A stretch of DNA of 52,278 bases from Halarchaeum acidiphilum MH1-52-1 (GTDB lineage: Archaea; Halobacteriota; Halobacteria; Halobacteriales; Halobacteriaceae), in NCBI RefSeq assembly GCF_000474235.1, contig NZ_BATA01000009.1, forward strand, positions 1-52,278, given 5' to 3'. The notes beneath the pieces were generated by a model, which was not told where the DNA came from, did not search any database, and saw only the letters and a list, made by a program, of their open reading frames with translations. Shown here one piece after another: positions 8,922-18,113 of the stretch (its first letter is position 1; each line of letters starts with the position of its first letter). The position numbers were made by a program, and so were the translations under genes.

Positions 8922-10193
8922 ATGATGGATTGCGACCCAGCGAGCGAATCTCGCGACACAACCCACGAATCGACTTCGCGTACCGCCATCAAGGCGACCC
9001 GCCGGCACTGGGTTAAAGGACTCGGCGCGGCCGGTCTCGCTGCGACTGCCGGCTGTAGCACCTCCAGCGGTGGTGGTAGTGGATCGGACAGTGGGAAGTT
9101 CGTTCTCGGACTCGATGCCCCACTGAGCGGGGGGAACAGCTTGATCGGGCAGAATATGCAACGGACCCTCCAGATTGCCGTCGACGAGATCAACGAGAAC
9201 GGCGGTATCCACGGACAGCAAGTCGCCATCGAGGCGGTCGACGACCAGAGTAGTCCACAGACCGCCGTCCAGAAGGTGAACCAGCTCATCAACCAATCCG
9301 GCGCCGACGCGATTATCGGCACCGTCAGCAGTGCGGTCCGGAACTCCGTCTCGCCTGTCTGTCAAAACAACAACGTTCCTCTCCTCTACCCGACGCAGTA
9401 CGAGGGAACCGCGGCGCCGGACTACTGCAACCCGTACCTTGTCAAGACTAGCTGGGTCCCGACGCAGCAGGTCAAACCATCCGTCCCGTACCTGATGGAG
9501 AACTACGGTACGAGCTTCTACTTACTCGGCTCCGATTACCTCTGGCCACAGGAGATGAACAAAGCGATCAGTAGCCGCGTCAAGGAGAACGGGGGGACAG
9601 TCGTTGCCGAGAAGTATGTCCAGCTCGGTACGACCGACTTCTCCTCGGTCCTCACGGACATCGGGAACAAGAACCCCGATGTCCTCCTCATGACGCTCGT
9701 CGGCACGAGCGTGCCTGCCATCCAGAAGCAGCTGTACAATAACGGGATGCGCAAGAACCTCACGGAAGTCGGGTTCGGTCACAGCGTCGCCAGCCTCGCC
9801 GGCCTGAGCCCGGAGACTGCCGAAGGTGTGGTCAACATTATGGGCTACCACAACAACATGCAGAACGAGGCGAACCAGCAGTTCATGCAGAAATTCAACA
9901 ACCGCTACGGCGACAACGAGGACGCGCTGGTTGACGGGATCGCCGGCGGTACCTACTGGACCGCGAAGATGATGGAGAAGTCATACTCGCAAGGAGAGGA
10001 TACCTCGGCCCAGACGCTGCTGGATGACTTCTCCGGGATGACCTACGACTCGATTGCCGGTGAGCTGACCGTACCGTACGACCAGCAGGTCAAGATTGGC
10101 TGCGTCGCCGCCACCGTGAATTCGGACGTTGAATACGAGACGGACACGAAGTTCGAGCCGGCGATGCCGGACGACGCGTGCTCTGATATCTAA
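8922..10193 (+). CDS. ABC importer solute-binding lipoprotein, AmiC/UrtA/FmdD type
   Basis: A 423-residue binding protein. The N-terminus has a twin-arginine motif (TRRHWVKGLGAAG) and a lipobox ending in TAGC, so it should be exported folded and anchored as a lipoprotein. The body matches the type-I periplasmic-binding fold of short-chain-amide and urea importers: FVLGLDAPLSG, YFLLGSDYLWP-like FYLLGSDYLWP, and TDFSSVLTDIGNKNPDVLLMTL. The tandem ATGs at 8922 and 8925 are both plausible starts; a longer frame to 8337 is only the antisense of livG. Permease livH starts 2 bases after the stop. The flanking amidases make amides the favoured ligand, but urea cannot be excluded. Confidence 0.85.
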   Translation: MMDCDPASESRDTTHESTSRTAIKATRRHWVKGLGAAGLAATAGCSTSSGGGSGSDSGKFVLGLDAPLSGGNSLIGQNMQRTLQIAVDEINENGGIHGQQVAIEAVDDQSSPQTAVQKVNQLINQSGADAIIGTVSSAVRNSVSPVCQNNNVPLLYPTQYEGTAAPDYCNPYLVKTSWVPTQQVKPSVPYLMENYGTSFYLLGSDYLWPQEMNKAISSRVKENGGTVVAEKYVQLGTTDFSSVLTDIGNKNPDVLLMTLVGTSVPAIQKQLYNNGMRKNLTEVGFGHSVASLAGLSPETAEGVVNIMGYHNNMQNEANQQFMQKFNNRYGDNEDALVDGIAGGTYWTAKMMEKSYSQGEDTSAQTLLDDFSGMTYDSIAGELTVPYDQQVKIGCVAATVNSDVEYETDTKFEPAMPDDACSDI

Positions 10194-10194
10194 C

Positions 10195-11076
10195 ATGGTG
10201 GATGTAGGGACAGTCGTCTCGGTCGGCTTGAACGCGGTGAGTTCCATCCTCATCCTCGCCATCATCGCCCTCGGTTTGGGGATCATCATGGGGATGATGG
10301 GTGTCATCAACCTCGCGCATGGCTCCCTAATGACTATCGGCGCCTACACGGTCTGGTACTTCCAGTCGGAACTCGGCCTCGGGTTCTGGAGCGGTTTCGT
10401 CATCGCCCCGTTCGCCGCGGGACTGTTCGGGCTCGCGCTTGAATATTTCGTCATTCGCCACCTCTACGACCGGCTTATCGACACGTTGCTCGCGACGTGG
10501 GGGATTTCGCTGGCTGTTACCGAAGTCATCAAGATGCTCGCAGGGGATTCCGGGAAATCGGTGGCGAACCCGATTGCGGGCCGGCTTGATCTGGGCGTGA
10601 CGACGTATCCGTTCTACCGGGTGTTTCTCATCGTCTTCACCCTTGCGGTGATACTCGCGGTGTTTGGGATCTTTACGCGAACGAACTTCGGGATCCGTCT
10701 CCGCGCGGTACTTCAGGACGATGAGGCTGCCTCGCTGCTCGGCGTCAGCCAGCGGCGTACCTATCAGAATGCGTTCGTCTTCGGGTCGGCACTCGCAGGC
10801 CTCGCCGGCGCCGCGGTCACGCCGATCGTGGCTGTCGGCCCCAACCTCGGGACGAACTACCTCATTCAGGCGTTCCTCACCATTATTCTCGGTGGTGCCA
10901 CGACGCCGCTGTCGGTCCTGCCGGGAAGCGCGTTCATCGCCGGGCTCTCGAATATCATGTCGTTCCTGATGCAGCCGGTGCTCGCTGAGACGCTCGTGCT
11001 CGTATTCGTCGTCCTTATCATCATCGCTCGGCCGCCGGTCAAGCGGGCCGTCGCCCGCTGGAGGGAGGTGGTATGA
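10195..11076 (+). CDS. livH: ABC importer permease, LivH type
   Basis: A 293-residue inner-membrane permease with about eight hydrophobic segments. MGMMGVINLAHGSLMTIGAY is the hallmark region of LivH/UrtB proteins, and SLLGVSQRRTYQNAFVFGSALAGLAGA resembles their cytoplasmic coupling loop. The ATG at 10195 follows the binding-protein stop by one base, and the stop overlaps livM by 4 bases, so the three genes form one operon. It would form one half of the channel powered by LivG and LivF. Confidence 0.9.
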   Translation: MVDVGTVVSVGLNAVSSILILAIIALGLGIIMGMMGVINLAHGSLMTIGAYTVWYFQSELGLGFWSGFVIAPFAAGLFGLALEYFVIRHLYDRLIDTLLATWGISLAVTEVIKMLAGDSGKSVANPIAGRLDLGVTTYPFYRVFLIVFTLAVILAVFGIFTRTNFGIRLRAVLQDDEAASLLGVSQRRTYQNAFVFGSALAGLAGAAVTPIVAVGPNLGTNYLIQAFLTIILGGATTPLSVLPGSAFIAGLSNIMSFLMQPVLAETLVLVFVVLIIIARPPVKRAVARWREVV

Positions 11077-12137
11077 GCTTCGTCCAGCAGAAGGGAGACG
11101 GGACGGTCACGCTCACTCTCTTCGGATGGGACGTCTCCGTCCCGACGGTGTTGAAGCTGGTCGGGCTGCTGCTGTTGCTCGTCGTTCCCTACATCATGGG
11201 ATCGTACACGTACCTCCTAACGACGGCGCTCATCTACGTCGTGTTCGCCCTTGGGCTCGACTTCGTTTGGGGATACGGCGGGATCATGTCGTTCGGACAG
11301 GCGGCGTTCTTCGGGCTTGGCGCCTACATCGCTGGAAAGGCTTTTACCGAGGGATGGATCCCCGGCTTCGATATCGGCGTCATCCTGCTAGCTATGATCG
11401 TTCCGGGGCTGTTCGGACTCGTCCTTGCCGGGGCGCTGTTCTATCAGCGCATGGACCCGCTCAACTTCGCGGTACTGACGCTCGTACTCGCCGCCATCGG
11501 CGAGCAGGCCGCGACGTCACTCACCGGGATTACGGGCGGGTCGAACGGGATCGTCGGTATTCCAAACTTGGTCCTCGGGGTCGGCGGGATGGGGGTTGAA
11601 CTCGGCCAGCTGCAGTACTACTACTTCGCGCTGTTCCTCGCCGTGGGTGGCTACCTCTTGGCGTGGCGGATGCTGCGCTCGCGGTTCGGGACGGCACTCG
11701 TCAGCATCCGCGAGAACGAGACGAAGGCGCGTGCGCTCGGGTACAACGTTGAGCTCTACAAGTCGCTGGCGTTCGGAATCGGCTGTGCGTTCGCCGGGCT
11801 CGCCGGCGGCGTGTACGCGACGCACGTCGGCTTTATCTCCCCGACTGTCCTCGGATTCGTCCTGTCAACACAGGTCGTCATCTGGGTGCTGATTGGTGGG
11901 AAGGGAACGCTCACCGGAGCATTCATTGGCCCGATCCTCATTCAGCTCCTTGAGCAGGAGTTGAGCGAGGCGCTGCTCTTTTCGTGGCAGCTCGTGCTCG
12001 CGCTCGTGCTCGTCGTGATGGTCATCGCCCTTCCTGGCGGGCTCGTCTCTATCTACAGTCGCTTCAAGCGACGGATGCGCGCGCGAACAGCCACGAATGC
12101 GTCCGATATTGAGGACGCCGACGGCGTCAAGAGCTAA
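11073..12137 (+). CDS. livM: ABC importer permease, LivM type
   Basis: A 354-residue permease, the partner of LivH. Hydrophobic helices are followed by the family segment GLDFVWGYGGIMSFGQAAFFGLGAY, and the coupling-loop region RENETKARALGYNVELYKSLAFG is clear. It overlaps livH by 4 bases and ends the operon; the last 30 residues are a charged cytoplasmic tail (RFKRRMRARTATN). Amidase 2 follows after about 180 bases with its own AT-rich upstream region. Confidence 0.9.
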   Translation: MSFVQQKGDGTVTLTLFGWDVSVPTVLKLVGLLLLLVVPYIMGSYTYLLTTALIYVVFALGLDFVWGYGGIMSFGQAAFFGLGAYIAGKAFTEGWIPGFDIGVILLAMIVPGLFGLVLAGALFYQRMDPLNFAVLTLVLAAIGEQAATSLTGITGGSNGIVGIPNLVLGVGGMGVELGQLQYYYFALFLAVGGYLLAWRMLRSRFGTALVSIRENETKARALGYNVELYKSLAFGIGCAFAGLAGGVYATHVGFISPTVLGFVLSTQVVIWVLIGGKGTLTGAFIGPILIQLLEQELSEALLFSWQLVLALVLVVMVIALPGGLVSIYSRFKRRMRARTATNASDIEDADGVKS

Positions 12138-12319
12138 CCCACAGATCGACCAACCCTAAACAACTCATTCACATTCTTCTCCCGCTCATACACGAATGTT
12201 TATAATCCTATCTTCTGTATATGGGGATGGATGACAACCAAATTAGCGTATATAGCTAGTGAACGTTTCGAGAGTGAGATGCGTGCCATCGATGCGGAAT
12301 ACCGCAGAGGCGACCGTTG

Positions 12320-13825
12320 ATGAGGGCGCCGACGGAGGACGAAGTCGCGGAAATCGCCGCAGACCTCGGCATCACGTTTGGAGTGGGCGAATCCGAAAAA
12401 GTCGCGGAGCTCGTCGCGGAGTCAATCGCGCTCCTCGAAGACGTCGAGGAGATGCCGACACCGCGCCTCGGACCGCGTGAGTACACGTACACCGACCGCG
12501 GGCCGGGCTATCAGCCCGACGAGGAGGAAGACCCCCACAACGCCTGGATCACGAAATGCGAGATTGAAGGGGCGAGCGACGGTCCGCTCGCTCACATGAC
12601 TATCGGTCTCAAGGACAACATTAGCCTCGCGGGGATCGAGATGACCAACGGCTCCGACGTCATGCAGGGGTACGTTCCGGCTGCCGACGCGACGGTCGTC
12701 ACGCGGTTGCTCGACGCTGGTGCCACGATCCTTGGGAAGAACAATATGTGGAGCTTCTCGCTTGGCCCCTCAGATTACGGCCCGGCGAAGAACCCGGCGG
12801 CTTCCGAGCGCAGCATCGGTGGTTCGTCCTCGGGGACCGCAGCCGCGGTCGCCACCGGTGACGTCGATATCGGGATGGGTGGCGACCAGGCGGGGTCGGT
12901 TCGCATCCCCGCGTCCTTCGGTGGTCTCGTTGGGATGAAGCCGACACACGGACTCGTCCCGTACACGGGGATCTTCGGCGCCGACCCCACTCAGGACCAT
13001 ACGGGGCCGCTCACGCGGACCGTCGAGGAGGCCGCGCTCGCGACTGAAGTCCTCGCTGGACGTGACGGATTCGACCCCCGGCAGCCACACGATCTCTCCG
13101 TAGATGCGTACACAAAGGCTCTCAGTGAGGACATCTCCGACGTGACGATCGGCGTACTAACCGAGGGATTCGAGCACGAGGAGAGTGACCCCGAAGTGAA
13201 TGAAGTCGCCCGCGAAGCTATCGCCGACCTAGAAGAACTGGGTGCCGATGTCACAGAGATATCAGTCCCGACTCACCTCCACTCACGCTCGATTCATACG
13301 GCGCTCGGCGGCTACGGCGTCGGCCAAGTGCTCCAGCAGAACGGTATTGGAGTCGGTTTTCAGGGCTGGTACGACACGAACGCCATGGAGTTCCTCGGGC
13401 GCGCCTTCAACTCGAACTTCAGCGACCTCCCGAACTCTCTTCTCGTCTCCGTGTTGACCTCGGAGTACCTCAAACGCAACTATCATGGCTCGCTCTACGG
13501 AAAGGCCCAGAACCTCACGCTCGAACTCCGCGAGCAGTACGACGAGGCGCTCGCCGACGTCGATGCACTCGTCATGCCCACCATCCCCATCACACCCCCA
13601 GAGTACGGCGACGTTCGCTCGCTCGACACACTACTTGAGTCGAACGACCGGGACGCCGTCATCGCGAATACCGCGATGTTCGACCTCACGCATCATCCCG
13701 CGTTGACGGTTCCATGCGGAACGGCCGACGACGCCCCTGTCGGGTTGATGTTCGTCGGTGATCGCTTCGATGAATCGACGCTCTTCAATCTCGGATACGC
13801 TTACGAGCAGGGACGGACGGACTGA
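12320..13825 (+). CDS. Amidase-signature amidase (Rhodococcus type), second copy
   Basis: A 501-residue paralogue of the amidase at 5.5 kb. Triad motifs are intact: Lys in GLKDNISLAG, cis-Ser in GGSSSGTAAAV and the nucleophile Ser in GGDQAGSVRIPAS. The same helical N-terminal extension is present (TEDEVAEIAADLG). Differences cluster around the substrate region (NNMWSFSLGPSDYG here, TNMDDFAFTGNGHSS in the first copy), which suggests a different amide preference. The frame could start at TTG 12317, but ATG 12320 is preferred. TATA-like sequence (gcgtatatag) lies near 12247. It follows livM in the same direction. Confidence 0.88.
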   Translation: MRAPTEDEVAEIAADLGITFGVGESEKVAELVAESIALLEDVEEMPTPRLGPREYTYTDRGPGYQPDEEEDPHNAWITKCEIEGASDGPLAHMTIGLKDNISLAGIEMTNGSDVMQGYVPAADATVVTRLLDAGATILGKNNMWSFSLGPSDYGPAKNPAASERSIGGSSSGTAAAVATGDVDIGMGGDQAGSVRIPASFGGLVGMKPTHGLVPYTGIFGADPTQDHTGPLTRTVEEAALATEVLAGRDGFDPRQPHDLSVDAYTKALSEDISDVTIGVLTEGFEHEESDPEVNEVAREAIADLEELGADVTEISVPTHLHSRSIHTALGGYGVGQVLQQNGIGVGFQGWYDTNAMEFLGRAFNSNFSDLPNSLLVSVLTSEYLKRNYHGSLYGKAQNLTLELREQYDEALADVDALVMPTIPITPPEYGDVRSLDTLLESNDRDAVIANTAMFDLTHHPALTVPCGTADDAPVGLMFVGDRFDESTLFNLGYAYEQGRTD

Positions 13826-13861
13826 ATCGGACGAGCGCTGTCTCTCGGACTGGCGCTAGTC

Positions 13862-14566
13862 TCAGAACTCGTCTTCTTCCCAGTCGAATCGACTCGCCAG
13901 CTCGTGTGCCACGCGGAGAACAGTCGCATCTTCGAACTGACCGCCAACGAGCATCAGGCCGACCGGGAGGTCATCCGTGAGACCGGTCGGCATTGAGAGC
14001 GCAGGATGGCCGGTGACGCCGATCGGACATGTGTTCGCGAGCATGCTCATGCCTCGGTTGACGAGATCGATGCGGCTATTTCCTTATCGATACGCTTGTA
14101 GGCCGTCTGCGGCGTCGTCGGGAGCGCGAGAATGCCGACGTCCGCGAGCATGTCGTCGTACGCGGCGGCGAGGTCGTTCGAGAGGTTCTGTGCCTTTGCG
14201 TAGTAGTGCTTCCCGTAGTTGTCAGCCATGTACTCACCGAGGATGAGCGAGAGTTTGAGTGTCGGCGGGAAGTCGTCGGCTTGCGCGCGTCGAGCCCGGG
14301 CGAACGCGTCCATGAACTGTATGTCGTAGCGCCCGTCTCCGAAGTAGCCTGCACTCTCACCAGCGATAGTCGCGGCGACCGCCTCGGTGGCGATCCCAGA
14401 CCAGATGGCAGTCCCATCGAGATGCATCGGGACGGAGACGGTCTCGACGTGATACCGGTATCCTCAAGGTGGCCGGGGAGCATGTGGACAGTATCGTCGG
14501 TACCCTTCTCGATCTCCTCATAATCGAACCCTCTTCAAGAACGCCGATCGTCACCTCGTCAGGGGA
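13862..14566 (-). pseudogene. Third amidase, truncated and frameshifted
   Basis: On the minus strand the C-terminal half of a Rhodococcus-type amidase can be followed through several frames: VTIGVLEEGF near 14550, MHLDGTAIWSGIATEAV near 14400, RRAQADDFPPTLKLSLILGEYMADNYGKHYYAKAQNL near 14220, LALPTTPQTAY near 14110, and NTCPIGVTGHPALSMPTGLTDDLPVGLMLVGGQF to a stop at 13862. The half with the catalytic Lys and both Ser motifs is absent, and the remnant ends where ISH3 begins at 14571. It converges on amidase 2 with a gap of only 36 bases. It was probably a third copy destroyed by IS activity. Confidence 0.8.
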
Positions 14567-14570
14567 ATCT

Positions 14571-15959
14571 TCAGTACCTCACAAAGCCGGTTAGTTGAGT
14601 CGTCTGCTTGTTGACGGTGTGTCCAATACCCAACAATCAGATGGTTCGATTCACGAAGACCAGATGCTTAACTTCTTCGTCAACTCGATTGACGAGGAAG
14701 TAGCCCTTGGCCTCGGCGAGAACGCCGATTTGACGCCTGAAGGCATCTACGAGGTCCTCGTCGGCGCGACCGGCGACGAAACCTCGATCTCCAGCCTCTG
14801 CGAGAAAAGTACGGACGCTCCACACCCGAACAGCATCCTCTACCACCTCCGCGAAAAGTTCGACGGTAACGCCGTCGAACGCATCGGGAACACGCTCCTC
14901 CAGCAGGACACGCTTGAGATGCTCCCCCAGCAGGTGGAGGTCATCACCGACCTCCACCTGCGACCCTACTACAGCGACGAAGGCGACATAGACGGCCTCT
15001 ACCACTTAGAATCGAACCGAGGCACGACGGCGTTTCACGCCTATGCGACGCTCTACGCGCGTGTGCGCAACAAGTAGTACTATGCTGGCGGTGCGCCGTC
15101 TCGTCGACGGCGACACCGCCAGCGACGTCCTTGCAGCGTTCCTCGCTCTCCTCGACGGCCTTGACGTTGGCGTCAAGGCGGTCTACCTCGACTGAGAATT
15201 CTACGACAGCAACTGCCTCACACCCCTGAAGCGGCACAATCTGGCGTACGTGATTCCAATCGTCCGGTGGGGGAAGACGATCAAGCAGGAACTCTCCACC
15301 GGATGGAGTCGGATCATCCAGCACGACCTCTCGGGGGAACTCAACGGTCAGGCCGTGACCGTCGAGTTCCCGCTCTACATCGATGCGACGTACCAGCGGG
15401 GTCGCTACGGTGAGCATGGAGTGGCGCGTCACGGCTCGCCGTGGACGCGCCGTTCATCGAGACACCGCGCGAAGCGCGATACCACTACGGGAAACGGGTC
15501 GGTATCGAGGTGATCTACCGGCTCTGTGAACAGGCGTGTGTCTCGACGACGACGCGAGATACGGTGGGACGGCTATTGTACGTGGTGGTGAGCCTGTTGT
15601 TACAGAACTGTGGCGGTATCTGCACTGGGAATACGTGGCGACGCCCCGCCGTGGCGGCCGTCGCCTCTGGAAGTGGCCATTCGCGGAGTTCATCGAGATG
15701 GTGTGCCGAGCAGCGTGGACGGCCCGACGCACCGCGAGGGCCGTCCCCGCGAACCGGCCACCGGACGACCGGTTCGGCCGGTAAGCACCGACCGGGTATG
15801 CCCCTCTCGTGAGTGGCAACGCTGTCGCGTCGGCGGCTAACTGCCGCCGACAGCGACAGCTCCCTTCTCGCTTGCCGCTTCTCACTCACCGCCACCGCCT
15901 CGTCAGGTCAAACAGCCGGATTCAAGCCGAGTTGCTGCTGACGCTTTGTGAGGTACTGA
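14571..15959 (+). mobile_element. ISH3-type element (1389 bp)
   Basis: The ends are perfect 17-base inverted repeats, TCAGTACCTCACAAAGC at 14571-14587 and its complement at 15943-15959. The length, transposase type and end sequence agree with the ISH3 family. The right end directly abuts the next IS630 copy at 15960. No target duplication is visible, which suggests later rearrangement. Confidence 0.85.
14619..15784 (+). pseudogene. ISH3-type transposase with stops and frameshifts
   Basis: The N-terminal part (QMLNFFVNSIDEEVALGLGEN ... RGTTAFHAYATLYARV) stops at 15075-15077. The protein then continues in another frame (LAVRRLVDGDTASDVLAAFLALLDG ... VKAVYLD), meets another stop near 15195, and proceeds as RHNLAYVIPIVRWGKTIKQEL and DAPFIETPREARYHYGKRVGIE. 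It ends in a further frame as WRYLHWEYVATPRRGGRRLW to a stop at 15784. At least three lesions make it inactive. GTG 14619 is the likely original start. Both inverted repeats remain, so mobilisation in trans is possible. Confidence 0.85.
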
Positions 15960-17026
15960 TACTGTCGGCTAAAAATTCATGGAGCTTGAGCCAATAGTGG
16001 CGGTATGGCGACGTTGGAGAACGTCTCTGTGGAAGACCTCCGCCAGATCCTGGCGGAGGTCGATGATGCCGATGCGACAAAGCGGCTCATGGCCGCAATC
16101 ACCTACAAATGGACGACCTCACGCAGGCCGACGCTGCCTCACTCTACGGATTTTCTAGCAGTTGGGCTTCGAAATGGTTCAACCGACTCGAACGGCTCGC
16201 CGACGAGCCGTTCGAGTCGTTCGTCTACGATGAACCACGTGAAGAGAGACCGTCCGAACTCTCAGACGAAGAATACGACCAGTTCGTTGAGGCACTCCAC
16301 GACTCACCCGAAGAAGCTGGATTAGATGCGCCCGCGTGGTCTGTTCCACTAGCTCGTCACTACCTCCTCGAGGAATTCGACGTTGAATACTGTGAGCGGC
16401 ACGTCCGACGATTGATGTCTGAGGCCGGGCTGTCCTGGAAGACAGCCCGGCCGGAGTTCTACAAATCCGACGAGAGAGCACAAGAAGCCTGGCAAGAAGG
16501 CTTCAAAAAAAAGCGCAACGACCTGGACGACGAATACACGATCTTGACGATCGATCAGACGAGACAGGTTCTCTCGACGCTGATCTATGCGTGGTTTCCA
16601 GAAGGAGAGCGCCCGTCACTCCCGGTGACGGGCGCGTGGGAGAACATCAAGTTGCTCGGTGCAGTCAGCGACGGCGGTGAGACGTTCTTTCTGCCGTGTG
16701 CAGAGAATTTCAACAGCGACACAACAATCCGGTTACTCGACGCACTTCAGACCGAGTTCGGCGAGCAAATCTGTGTCGTCTTGGACAACGCGTCGTATTT
16801 CACGGCGAACGCAGTGCAGGAATCCGTCGAAGACACACTGATCGAACTCTGTTACCTTCCGCGGGGTTCAGCTCCGGTGAACCCCGCGGAAGAGTGCTGG
16901 AGACAACTCGATCAAGAACTCGGGAACCGTCTGTTCGAGACACTGGACGATCTTCGTGGTGCTGCTCTCTCTGCACTCGACCGAATCGAAGTTCCAGATG
17001 TCTTCACGTATTTATGTCTGTGAGTA
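15960..17026 (+). mobile_element. IS630-type element, copy B
   Basis: TA at 15960-15961 is followed by CTGTCGGCT, and the right end reads ...CTGTGAG before TA at 17025-17026. These are imperfect inverted ends that match copy C at 27657-28727. TA at both edges fits the IS630 target rule. The right edge cuts into an RPA-like gene remnant. Confidence 0.75.
16005..17023 (+). pseudogene. IS630-type transposase, copy B, N-terminally frameshifted
   Basis: From ATG 16005 the frame reads MATLENVSVEDLRQILAEV ... RLMAAITYK and then shifts near 16110. The rest continues from 16109 (DDLTQADAASLYGFSSSWASKW) to the stop at 17021-17023 with LTIDQTRQV, CVVLDNASYF and NPAEECWRQL. Compared with intact copy C the DDE region is mostly preserved, but the segment before NPAEECW reads GSAPVNP instead of DSPELNP. 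Copies B and C are close relatives and differ from the group of copies A and D. Confidence 0.85.
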
Positions 17027-17259
17027 TGAGATTTGGAAGCCGAATTCGGCGAAGATAGCCCAAGTCGGACCGCTCGAAGACGAGACGGGACGCATCAAGT
17101 CACCAGCTGGGTCCGGTCGAACGCGAAGCACGTTGAGGAAGGTGAGCGTGTGCAGATTCGCGGTGCAAGAACAAGAGGTTGTACCAAGGGCGTGTCTCGA
17201 TTGCAGTGACTGGCTGGACCCATCTCCAACTCCCTGAGCGCGGCTACTACTGGGAGTAA
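17027..17259 (+). pseudogene. Fragment of an RPA-like OB-fold protein
   Basis: Right after the IS630 edge the plus strand reads EIWKPNSAKIAQVGPLEDETGRIK, then in the next frame SWVRSNAKHVEEGERVQIRGA, and in the third NKRLYQGRVSIAVTGWTHL to YYWE and a stop at 17257-17259. This order and the GRIKF-SW / V-EGERVQIRGA / Y-GR-S-AVTGW pattern match the OB-fold of haloarchaeal replication protein A-like single-strand DNA-binding proteins. The 5' part was lost at the IS630 insertion and two frameshifts follow. It is a relic, probably of plasmid replication or repair genes. Confidence 0.6.
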
Positions 17260-17536
17260 CACGACCAGCGTGAGATCGTTCTTTTTGTCTGCCAGACCCC
17301 GCCACCCCACACCCCACACCCCCCGCTCCGTGCTCGCGACCAGACGGTTGCTGCGCGCGCAGCCACAACCTCGCTGATGGTCGTTCCAGCAGGACATCGC
17401 CGAGGTGCTGTACAGTGAGGATTCCGACTGTATGCCGCATTCAGCTATTTCGACACGACGTATCGCGACTACGCCGAGCGTTCAAGGACCCATCTCATCC
17501 GAAGTTCTCCACGGGAGAGACCCCACTTTGCAACTG

Positions 17537-17960
17537 TTAGGGGGCGCTTTTGGCTTCGATTTCTTCGCGGACGTTGAGAACGGCATTGAGGTCCATGTTG
17601 GCTTCCCAGACGTAGCTGCGGCCACCACCCTTGCCGCGGTTCTCCTCGCTCTTGATGACGAATCCGAGCATTCCGAGGTCGTCGAGATGGCGCTGTGCGA
17701 ACTTGAGGGAGGTACTAGGGTCGGGGTCGCCGTAGGATCGGGCAACCTGCTGGTAGTATTCTTGGATTTCGCGCGTCCGCGGTGGCGTCCCAGTATCGCG
17801 TTGGAGGCGAGCAGCAGCCTCAAGAATGCGCTGGGCGTTCGTGGTTTGGTCGCTGATTTTGTCGTGGAGCTGGCCGCGGTCGATGTCGTCGCGGAGAAGG
17901 TTGAGTGCGCTCGGGCGGGTGCCGAACCGCCCGCGATGCCCTGTGTGCGACGGCGCTCGT
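17537..17960 (-). pseudogene. C-terminal fragment of an Orc1/Cdc6-like replication initiator
   Basis: The minus strand reads RPSALNLLRDDIDRG near 17930, then AQRILEAAARLQRDTGTPPRTREIQEYYQQVARS, and finally HLDDLGMLGFVIKSEENRGKGGGRSY to a stop at 17537. This resembles the winged-helix domain of archaeal Orc1/Cdc6 proteins, where a TRxIxxxY helix precedes an LxxLxMLG wing with RNxGxGGG. The N-terminal AAA+ ATPase part with Walker motifs is absent. Together with the RPA-like piece it suggests a relic of a replicon backbone. A different winged-helix protein is the main alternative. Confidence 0.55.
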
Positions 17961-18113
17961 CGAGGTGGCATACGAGTCTGCGCGGACCTCCCGTACACTC
18001 TCGTCGTCGAGCGCGAGTGGTTCCGGCCGATCATCCGGGACGCGAACCTTTAGGGTCAGGTTCCCTGACGAGTAGTGTGATGAACGACTCCGCCCAGTCG
18101 GGGTGTGTCGCGA

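Noticed and set aside
17290-17325. C-rich tandem (ccccacacc repeats) as a possible iteron or regulatory repeat
   Set aside because: Only about three short imperfect units; more likely simple sequence.
17497-17535. Possible origin-recognition box near the Orc1/Cdc6-like remnant (tctccacgggagagacccca)
   Set aside because: It lacks the G-string in the expected orientation and occurs once; origin boxes normally come as several inverted copies.
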